Positions 57,759 through 64,000 of a stretch of DNA of 64,000 nt are shown here, one piece after another. Both the position numbers and the translations under genes were made by a program. Source of the stretch: Streptomyces coelicoflavus (GTDB lineage: Bacteria; Actinomycetota; Actinomycetes; Streptomycetales; Streptomycetaceae); contig NZ_BEWB01000010.1 of assembly GCF_003112555.1 (NCBI RefSeq), positions 186,001-250,000 of the forward strand, written 5' to 3'. How positions within the stretch are numbered: position 1 is the first letter of the stretch; each line of letters starts with the position of its first letter. The notes under the pieces are model-generated. The model did no database searches and had not been told where the DNA came from. It saw only the letters and a list, made by a program, of their open reading frames with translations.

Positions 57759-60700
57759 ATGACCGACACCGGCCAGATCCCGGGCGAGGGGCTGCCGGAG
57801 AACGCAGGCATGGTGGAGCAGCCGGGCGTCCCCGCACCCGGCGCGTACACCTACCTCTCCGAGGCCACCACCGAGGACGAGGACCTGTTGTTGCTGCCGG
57901 GAGCCCAGAGTGCCTGGGGCAACGAGGTCGCTCCGCCGGCGCCGGAGCCGGTCGTCGAGACCGTCCACCAGCCCGGCCCGCACGAGATGTCCGGTCGCGA
58001 CAGCGGCTCGGTCGACCTCAGTGGCGTCCGCCTGCCCGACCCGGCGCAGGACGCCGCGTCCGCCCCGGCCCCGCCGCGCAGACCCCTCCACCTCGGTCCG
58101 CCGATCCCGGACACCTCCGCCAGCCCGGTCCGCTCCCTCGCCGACCGCGGCCCCGCCGACGCACCCGTACGGCATCCCGGCCCGCCGACCGCGGGGCCCG
58201 AGTACCTCGACGTCCCGCAGGCCGCCGTGGCGACCCCGCAGGCGGCGGCGCCCTGGGGGGCGCAGCAGACGGCACCGCAGGCCCAGGAGGTCCCGGTGAA
58301 CGCCGGGGCGGGGCATGCGGAAACGGTTGTTCCGGTACCGGAGCAGCAGTCGGCCGAGCCGGTGGGCGCGGCCCAGGCGCTCGTGACCCGCGTGGCCACG
58401 GAGGCCGTGGCGGCGACGGGCGGGGCGGCCGCGGGCACGGACGACGGAGAGCCCGGCGAACCGCGCGAGGAGGCCGTACCGGAGGCGGCGCAGACCGTGC
58501 CGGAGGCGGCGCAGGCCGTGCCCGAGGCCGCGCCGGCCGTGCCCGAGGCCGCGCAGGACGGACAGGCCGAGCAGGGCGGTCCGGTCGTGCACGCCGTGCC
58601 GGAGGACCCCGCCGCACCGCCGGCCCCGCACGCCGAACCGGAGCAGGACGCCGCTGCCGCGCAGGAAGCCGTACCGGTTCCCGAGCCGGTCACCGCGGCA
58701 CCCGTGAGTGAACCCGCCCCGGAGGCCGCGGAAACTCCGAACGCTCTGGAGGCCCAGGAGACTCAGCAGTCGGTACCGGAGGAGGCACCGGCGGAAGCAC
58801 CGCAGGGTCCCGAAGAGCCTCAGGGACCCGAGGAGCCTCAGGCGGCCGACGCCACGGTGGCCCCCGCACCGCAGGAAGCCGCGCCCTCCGAGGCACCCGG
58901 ACCCGAGGCCGCCGACGCCCAGGCGCCGGACGCGCCCGAGGCCGTCGAGGCGCCCGGGGTGCCCGGGGTGCCCGGGGTGCCCGCGCCCGGGCCGTCCCCG
59001 GTCCAGGAGATCCAGGGGGCGCCCGAGCAGCCCGCGCCCGTCCAGGAGGCGCCCGCGCAGCCGCAACCGGTGGCGCAGCCCGCTCCGGAGGCCCCCGCAC
59101 CACAGCCTGCCCAGGGTCCCCAGGCCCTCGCGAACGCCGAAGCACCGCAGGAGCAGGCGCAGGAGCAGGAACAGGAAACGGAGCGGGGAGAGAAGCGGGA
59201 AGACGAGCAGCCGCAACCGCAGCCGCAGCCGCAGGAGGTGCCCGTGGCCGAGGCCGCGCACGAGCCCGTACGGACCGAGGCGGCCGCCACCGGCACCCCC
59301 GGCACCACCGCGCAGGAGCCGCAGCCCGCACCGGCCCAGGGCCCCGTCGTCCCGGAGGCGCACCCCGGCGGGCCCGCGGGGCAGTTCGTGCCCGTCGACG
59401 GCGGTCAGGTACCCACGACCCCGCACCTCGCGCCCACGCCGCCCGAAGCCGTGCTCGTCCCGCCGGAGGCCCCGGCACCGGAGCAGACCGCCGCGGAGCC
59501 GTTCGCCGCGGAACCCGCGGCCGCGGTACCGGCGCCGCGCGAGTCCGACCCCGAACTCCTCCAGAGCGCCGACGACCTGGACACCCGCGGCGCCGGCCAG
59601 GAGGACAACGAGGCCGAAGCGGCGGATACGGTGCGAGCGCCCGAGGCGACTCACGTGGACCCCGCGCCCCAGGACGTGGCCGGTGCGCAGGAAGTCCCCG
59701 CGCCGCAGGAAGCCCTCGCGCCGCAGGAGGCCCCGCAGGAGGCCCCGGACGAGGCGAGCACGGCCGAGGTCGCGGAAGCACCGCGGTCCGCGGGACCGGC
59801 GGCCCCCGCCTACGACGACGCCGAACGCGAGGCCGTACTGAAGGTCATGCGCGAGCGCCGCGACATCCGCAACGGCTTCCGCGGCGACCCCATCCCGCAC
59901 GAGGTGCTGCTCCGGGTCCTGGAGGCCGCGCACACCGCGCCGTCCGTCGGCCACTCGCAGCCCTGGGACTTCGTCGTCATCCGCTCCGCCGACACCCGCC
60001 GGGCGATGCACGAGCTGGCGACGCGTCAGCGCGACGCGTACGCCAAGTCGCTGCCCAAGGGCCGGGCCAAGCAGTTCAAGGAACTGAAGATCGAGGCCAT
60101 CCTCGACACCCCGGTCAACATCGTCGTCACCGCCGACCCGACCCGCGGCGGCCGCCACACCCTCGGCCGCCACACCCAGCCGCAGATGGCGCCGTACTCC
60201 TCCGCGCTCGCCGTCGAGAACCTGTGGCTCGCCGCCCGCGCCGAGGGCCTCGGCGTCGGCTGGGTCAGCTTCTTCGACGAGCGCGAGATGGTCCGCGCCC
60301 TCGGCCTGCCCGAGCACCTGGACGTCGTCGCCTACCTGTGCGTCGGCTACGTCGACGAGTTCCCGGACGAGCCCGAGCTGATGCAGGCCGGCTGGTCCAA
60401 GCGCCGCCCGCTGTCCTGGGTGGTCCACGAGGAGACGTACGGCCGTCGGGCCCTGCCCGGCGAGGCGCCGCACGACCTGCTCGCCGAGACCGTCGCGCAG
60501 ATCCGGCCGCTGGACGCCAAGGCGCTCGGCGAGGCCTGGGAGCGGCAGAAGCGGATGACGAAGCCGGCCGGGGCGCTCGGCATGCTGGAGATCATCTCCG
60601 CCCAGCTGTCCGGACTCTCCCGGCAGTGCCCGCCGCCCATCCCCGAGCCCGCGGCCGTCGCGGTCTTCGCCGGTGACCACGGCGTGCACGCCCAGGGCGT

Positions 60701-61526
60701 CACCCCCTGGCCGCAGGAGGTCACCGCCCAGATGGTGGCCAACTTCCTGGGCGGGGGAGCGGTGTGCAACGCCTTCGCCACCCAGGTCGGCGCCGAGGTG
60801 TGCGTCGTGGACGTGGGTGTCGCCACCGACCTGCCCGCCACGCCGGGCCTGCTGCCGCGCAAGGTGCGCGCGGGCACGTCCGACATGACCACCGGCGCCG
60901 CGATGACCCGCGAGGAGGCCAAGCAGGCCATCGAGGTCGGCATCGAGACCGCCCGCGACCTGGTGGCGGCCGGCAACAAGGCGCTGCTCACCGGCGAGAT
61001 GGGCATCGCGAACACGACCGCGTCCGCAGCGCTCATCTCCGTGTTCACCGGCGCCGACCCGGCCGAGGTCACCGGTCGCGGCACCGGCATCAACGACGAG
61101 ACGCTGGTCCGCAAGACCGGGGTCGTGCGCCGCGCCCTGGAACTCCACCAGCCGGACCCGGCCGACCCGATCGGCGTGCTCGCGGCGATCGGCGGCTTCG
61201 AGCACGCGGCCATGGTCGGCCTGCTGCTCGGCGGCGCGTCCCTGCGCACCCCGGTGATCCTGGACGGCGTCAGCGCCGGCGCCGCCGCCCTGGTGGCCCG
61301 CGCGATCGCCCCCGAGGTCCTGGCGGCCTGCATCGCCGGTCACCGCAGCGCCGAGCCGGGCCACGTGGCCGCGCTCAACAAGCTGGGCCTGCGGCCGCTG
61401 GTCGACCTCGACCTCCGCCTCGGCGAGGGCACCGGCGCACTGCTCGCGCTGCCGATGGTGCAGAGCACCGCGCGGGCCATGCACGAGGTGGCGACGTTCG
61501 ACTCGGCGGGCGTCACCGAGAAGTAG
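57759..61526 (+). CDS. cobT: Fusion protein: disordered N-terminal region, BluB-like nitroreductase, CobT
   Basis: 1255 aa from ATG 57759 (GAGGGG 7 nt upstream; ATG 57741 is an alternative). Residues 1-680 are a low-complexity, Ala/Pro/Glu/Gln-rich segment with no detectable domain. Residues about 685-900 form a BluB/nitroreductase domain (RERRDIRNGFRGDPIPHEVL, APSVGHSQPWDFVVI, LGVGWVSFFDEREM). Residues about 905-1255 are CobT, with AVFAGDHGVHAQGVTPWP, GEMGIANTTASAAL and the catalytic Glu in RLGEGTGALLAL. BluB makes 5,6-dimethylbenzimidazole from FMN and CobT activates it, so the fusion links production and use of the lower ligand of cobalamin. Confidence 0.92.
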   Translation: MTDTGQIPGEGLPENAGMVEQPGVPAPGAYTYLSEATTEDEDLLLLPGAQSAWGNEVAPPAPEPVVETVHQPGPHEMSGRDSGSVDLSGVRLPDPAQDAASAPAPPRRPLHLGPPIPDTSASPVRSLADRGPADAPVRHPGPPTAGPEYLDVPQAAVATPQAAAPWGAQQTAPQAQEVPVNAGAGHAETVVPVPEQQSAEPVGAAQALVTRVATEAVAATGGAAAGTDDGEPGEPREEAVPEAAQTVPEAAQAVPEAAPAVPEAAQDGQAEQGGPVVHAVPEDPAAPPAPHAEPEQDAAAAQEAVPVPEPVTAAPVSEPAPEAAETPNALEAQETQQSVPEEAPAEAPQGPEEPQGPEEPQAADATVAPAPQEAAPSEAPGPEAADAQAPDAPEAVEAPGVPGVPGVPAPGPSPVQEIQGAPEQPAPVQEAPAQPQPVAQPAPEAPAPQPAQGPQALANAEAPQEQAQEQEQETERGEKREDEQPQPQPQPQEVPVAEAAHEPVRTEAAATGTPGTTAQEPQPAPAQGPVVPEAHPGGPAGQFVPVDGGQVPTTPHLAPTPPEAVLVPPEAPAPEQTAAEPFAAEPAAAVPAPRESDPELLQSADDLDTRGAGQEDNEAEAADTVRAPEATHVDPAPQDVAGAQEVPAPQEALAPQEAPQEAPDEASTAEVAEAPRSAGPAAPAYDDAEREAVLKVMRERRDIRNGFRGDPIPHEVLLRVLEAAHTAPSVGHSQPWDFVVIRSADTRRAMHELATRQRDAYAKSLPKGRAKQFKELKIEAILDTPVNIVVTADPTRGGRHTLGRHTQPQMAPYSSALAVENLWLAARAEGLGVGWVSFFDEREMVRALGLPEHLDVVAYLCVGYVDEFPDEPELMQAGWSKRRPLSWVVHEETYGRRALPGEAPHDLLAETVAQIRPLDAKALGEAWERQKRMTKPAGALGMLEIISAQLSGLSRQCPPPIPEPAAVAVFAGDHGVHAQGVTPWPQEVTAQMVANFLGGGAVCNAFATQVGAEVCVVDVGVATDLPATPGLLPRKVRAGTSDMTTGAAMTREEAKQAIEVGIETARDLVAAGNKALLTGEMGIANTTASAALISVFTGADPAEVTGRGTGINDETLVRKTGVVRRALELHQPDPADPIGVLAAIGGFEHAAMVGLLLGGASLRTPVILDGVSAGAAALVARAIAPEVLAACIAGHRSAEPGHVAALNKLGLRPLVDLDLRLGEGTGALLALPMVQSTARAMHEVATFDSAGVTEK

Positions 61527-61540
61527 CGGTCGCACGACGC

Positions 61541-61568
61541 GGGGCCCGGGACCACGGTGCCGGGCCCC
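61541..61568. terminator. 9-bp hairpin terminator after bluB-cobT
   Basis: GGGGCCCGG (61541-61549) pairs with CCGGGCCCC (61560-61568) around a 10-nt loop, about 15 nt after the stop codon. It overlaps the first copy of a direct repeat. Confidence 0.75.
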
Positions 61569-61637
61569 GCGGGGCCTGCGTGCCCGTACCCCGTCCGGGC
61601 CGGACCCCGCGGGGCCCGCGTGCCCGTACCCCGTCCG
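61565..61637 (+). repeat. Two 33-bp direct repeats, 40 bp apart
   Basis: 61565-61597 and 61605-61637 share 32 of 33 bases, containing GCGTGCCCGTACCCCGTCCG. They lie between the bluB-cobT terminator and cobA. No function is evident; a slipped-strand duplication is the simplest explanation. Confidence 0.85.
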
Positions 61638-61754
61638 TCGGCCGTCCAGCCACCGGTCCAGCGGTCCACCCACCGGACCGTCCGCGCCCCCACCAGCCGT
61701 CCCGCCGTAAAATCCGCACGTCAGCGCCACCGCCGCAAGAGGAGCCGTCCCCTC

Positions 61755-62987
61755 ATGGCCGAACACCCCGCCTACCCCGTAGGCCTCCGCCTCACCGGCC
61801 GTCGCGTGGTCGTCCTCGGCGGCGGCCAGGTCGCCCAGCGCCGCCTGCCCGCCCTGATCGCGGCCGGTGCCGACATCCGCCTCGTCTCCCCGGTGGCGAC
61901 CCCGTCCGTCGAGGCCATGGCGGACAGCGGGGAGATCACCTGGGAGCGGCGCCCCTACGCGGACGGGGACCTCGCGGACGCCTGGTACGCCCTGATCGCC
62001 ACCAGCGACACCGGGGCCAACAACGCGGCCTCCGCCGAGGCCGAGCGGCACCGCGTCTGGTGCGTCCGCTCCGACGACGCGGACCTGGCAACGGCCTGGA
62101 CCCCGGCGACCGGACACAGCGAGGGCGTCACCGTCGCCGTACTCACCACCGACGCACGCCACCGCGACCCCCGCCACACCGCCGCCATCCGCGACGCGGT
62201 GGTGGAGGGCCTGCGCGACGGCACCCTCGTCGCCCCGCACCGGCGCACCCGTACGCCCGGCGTCGCCCTGGTCGGCGGCGGTCCCGGCGACCCGGACCTG
62301 ATCACCGTCCGCGGCCGCCGCCTGCTCGCCGAGGCCGACGTCGTCATCGCCGACCGGCTCGGCCCCCGCGACCTGCTCGCCGAACTGCCGCCGCACGTCG
62401 AGGTCATCGACGCCGCCAAGATCCCCTACGGCCGCTACATGGCCCAGGAGGCCATCAACAACGCGCTGATCGAACACGCCAAGCAGGGCAAGTCGGTCGT
62501 ACGGCTCAAGGGCGGCGACCCGTTCGTCTTCGGCCGGGGCATGGAGGAGGCGCAGGCGCTGGCCGAGGCGGGCATCGCCTGCACCGTCGTTCCCGGCATC
62601 TCCAGCACCATCTCGGTCCCCGGCGCGGCCGGCATCCCGGTCACCCACCGGGGCGTCGCCCACGAGTTCACCGTGGTCAGCGGGCACGTCGCCCCCGACG
62701 ACGCGCGCTCCCTGGTCGACTGGCCGTCCCTGGCGAAGCTGACCGGCACGCTCGTGATCCTCATGGGCGTCGACAAGATCGGCAAGATCGCCGAGACCCT
62801 CGTCGCGCACGGCAAGTCCCCCGACACCCCGGTCGCCCTCGTCCAGGAGGGCACCACGGCCGCCCAGCGCCGGGTGGACGCGACCCTCGCCACCGTCGCC
62901 GAGACGGTCGTCGCCGAGGAGGTCAGGCCGCCCGCCGTCATCGTCGTCGGCGCGGTCGTCGCCGTAGGCCCGCACGGGACGGTCTGA
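61755..62987 (+). CDS. cobA: Uroporphyrinogen-III C-methyltransferase fused to precorrin-2 dehydrogenase domain (CysG-like)
   Basis: 410 aa. The N-terminal domain (1-150) is a Met8/SirC-type NAD-binding domain (VVVLGGGQVAQRRLPALI, IATSDTGANNAASAEAERH). The C-terminal domain (about 165-405) is SUMT, with VGGGPGDPDLITVRGRRLL, RLKGGDPFVFGRG, VVPGISS and LMGVDKIGKIAETL. It makes precorrin-2 and can oxidise it toward sirohydrochlorin, serving sirohaem and cobalamin. ATG 61755 has AGAGGAG upstream. It adjoins the TrmH gene by one base. Confidence 0.93.
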   Translation: MAEHPAYPVGLRLTGRRVVVLGGGQVAQRRLPALIAAGADIRLVSPVATPSVEAMADSGEITWERRPYADGDLADAWYALIATSDTGANNAASAEAERHRVWCVRSDDADLATAWTPATGHSEGVTVAVLTTDARHRDPRHTAAIRDAVVEGLRDGTLVAPHRRTRTPGVALVGGGPGDPDLITVRGRRLLAEADVVIADRLGPRDLLAELPPHVEVIDAAKIPYGRYMAQEAINNALIEHAKQGKSVVRLKGGDPFVFGRGMEEAQALAEAGIACTVVPGISSTISVPGAAGIPVTHRGVAHEFTVVSGHVAPDDARSLVDWPSLAKLTGTLVILMGVDKIGKIAETLVAHGKSPDTPVALVQEGTTAAQRRVDATLATVAETVVAEEVRPPAVIVVGAVVAVGPHGTV

Positions 62988-62988
62988 C

Positions 62989-63807
62989 GTGGCCGGCCTC
63001 ATCACCATCGACGACCCCGACGACCCGCGCCTGCACGACTACACGGGCCTGACCGACGTCGAGCTGCGCCGCCGCCGCGAACCCGCCGAGGGCCTCTTCA
63101 TCGCCGAGGGCGAGAAGGTCATCCGGCGGGCCGGCGAGGCCGGCTACGCGATGCGCTCGATGCTGCTGTCCGCCAAGTGGGTCGACACCATGCGCGACGT
63201 CATCGACGAGGCCCCGGCCCCGGTGTACGTCGTCGACCCGGCGCTCGCCGAACGGGTCACCGGCTACCACGTGCACCGCGGCGCGCTCGCCTCGATGCAG
63301 CGCAAGGCGCTGCCCACGGCCGCCGGTCTCCTGACCGGTGCCCGCCGCGTCGTCGTCATGGAGTCCGTCAACGACCACACCAACATCGGCGCGATCTTCC
63401 GCTCCGCCGCCGCGCTCGGCATGGACGCGGTCCTGCTCTCCCCGGACTGCGCCGACCCCCTGTACCGGCGCAGCGTCAAGGTCTCGATGGGCGCGGTCTT
63501 CTCCGTGCCGTACGCCCGCCTCGACGTCTGGCCGGCCGGGCTGGGGGAGGTCCGCGACGCGGGCTTCACGCTCCTCGCCCTCACCCCCGACGAGCGGGCC
63601 GAGCCCCTCGACGCGGTCGCCCCGCACCGGATGGACCGGGTGGCCCTCATGCTGGGCGCCGAGGGCAGCGGCCTGACCCGGCGGGCCCTCGCGAAGTCCG
63701 ACACGTGGGTGCGCATCCCGATGTCCCACGGCGTCGACTCCCTGAACGTGGGCGCGGCGGCCGCGGTCGCCTTCTACGCGGTGACGGCGGGACGCCCCCC
63801 GGCGTAA
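62989..63807 (+). CDS. TrmH/SpoU-family RNA 2'-O-methyltransferase
   Basis: 272 aa. An N-terminal substrate domain (EPAEGLFIAEGEKVIRRA) is followed by the SPOUT motifs: NDHTNIGAIFRSAAALG, LMLGAEGSGLTRRAL and IPMSHGVDSLNVGAAAAVAF. GTG 62989 follows the cobA stop immediately, so it is likely co-translated with cobA, although the functions are unrelated. Second TrmH-type paralogue in this window (see 14018). Target RNA unknown. Confidence 0.9.
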   Translation: MAGLITIDDPDDPRLHDYTGLTDVELRRRREPAEGLFIAEGEKVIRRAGEAGYAMRSMLLSAKWVDTMRDVIDEAPAPVYVVDPALAERVTGYHVHRGALASMQRKALPTAAGLLTGARRVVVMESVNDHTNIGAIFRSAAALGMDAVLLSPDCADPLYRRSVKVSMGAVFSVPYARLDVWPAGLGEVRDAGFTLLALTPDERAEPLDAVAPHRMDRVALMLGAEGSGLTRRALAKSDTWVRIPMSHGVDSLNVGAAAAVAFYAVTAGRPPA

Positions 63808-63821
63808 ACCGCCTGCGGCGC

Positions 63822-64000
63822 TCAGGGCCGGGACGCCCGCTGCCCCGGAAGGCCGCCGGTCGGGTCCACCGGCTCCTGCTGTACCGCCCGGTCCCGCTGC
63901 GCCGCCGCCCGCACGCCGCTCCGGTCGTCGCCGAGCCCGCGCGAAGGTCCCTGACAGCCCTGTGCGGCGGCGATGCCCAACGCGACGAGCAGCGTCACCA
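63822..64000 (-). CDS. Small lipoprotein-like protein, partial (N-terminus beyond the window)
   Basis: The frame is open from the right edge to TGA at 63824-63822. The visible 59 residues begin with VTLLVALGIAAAQGC, a lipobox-like signal ending in Cys, followed by QGPSRGLGDDRSGV and a Gln/Arg-rich tail. The start codon is not in the window. It converges on the TrmH gene with 14 nt between stops. No family recognised. Confidence 0.55.
   Translation of the reverse strand, partial: VTLLVALGIAAAQGCQGPSRGLGDDRSGVRAAAQRDRAVQQEPVDPTGGLPGQRASRP

Noticed and set aside
57753..63008. A 1751-codon open frame on the minus strand antisense to bluB-cobT and cobA
   Set aside because: It arises from high GC at third positions of the real plus-strand genes. 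Its Leu/Arg/Gly-rich translation has no domain pattern, and the plus frame shows BluB, CobT and SUMT motifs.
1..64000. CRISPR arrays, insertion sequences, prophage or integrated element
   Set aside because: No spaced short repeats, transposase or integrase-like frames, or attachment-site duplications were found; all clusters look vertically inherited.

Overview
The window is a high-GC actinobacterial chromosome segment, almost certainly from a Streptomyces close to S. coelicolor/S. lividans. The evidence is the strong GC bias at third codon positions, frequent GTG and some TTG starts, many 4-nt start/stop overlaps, leaderless genes with TANNNT boxes just before the start codon, long perfect GC hairpins as terminators, and a recognisable gene order (glnA4-like cluster, infC-rpmI-rplT, pheST, argCJBDR, argH, metNIQ, cobalamin genes). 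It is core or near-core chromosome. I see no insertion sequence, prophage, CRISPR array, rRNA or tRNA.

Layout. 1-4595: a gamma-glutamyl-amine catabolic cluster (amidase fragment, GntR regulator, GlnA4-type synthetase, aldehyde dehydrogenase, SDR oxidoreductase). 4627-12009: a DUF2510 membrane protein, a fold-type III PLP enzyme, a proline-rich membrane protein translationally coupled to a mycosin-like subtilase, a class A beta-lactamase-fold protein, SseB and a DUF1844 protein. 12059-19881: translation genes, namely infC (ATC start, attenuator-like leader), rpmI, rplT, a SpoU methyltransferase, an orphan histidine kinase, pheS and pheT. 20295-31676: an HTH/TPR regulator, Nudix, 3-hydroxyacyl-CoA dehydrogenase, a secreted GH-like protein, DUF1918, a divergent DMT transporter/MocR pair, a degenerate histidine phosphatase, DUF6314, a secreted GH51 arabinofuranosidase and a P-loop kinase-like protein.

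32192-37123: the arginine operon argC-J-B-D-R behind a promoter with an ARG-box-like palindrome; argH (42402) has its own promoter with a similar palindrome. Between them lie a HAD enzyme and a three-gene electron-transfer set on the minus strand: ferric-reductase-like membrane flavocytochrome, a signal-anchored protein with two almost identical FMN-binding repeats, and the flavin transferase ApbE. Next come an L,D-transpeptidase-like protein and a PNPOx-fold protein. 43933-52129: aldo/keto reductase, TetR/MFS efflux pair, PlsC-type acyltransferase, GDPD, ECF-like sigma factor, GNAT, two small membrane proteins and a HAD hydrolase.

52223-55243: metNIQ methionine importer, preceded by a 29-codon open frame ending in a Cys/Met-rich tail (leader-peptide candidate). 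55403-63807: a RimJ/RimL-type acetyltransferase, then cobL, a giant disordered-BluB-CobT fusion behind a long structured leader, a CysG-like cobA, and a second TrmH methyltransferase. The window ends in a partial lipoprotein gene.

The least-explained items are the leader peptide before metN, the structured leader before bluB-cobT, the tandem flavinylation protein, the 14-bp-period repeats in the arabinofuranosidase 5' UTR, and the regulator/transporter pair whose start codons overlap on opposite strands.
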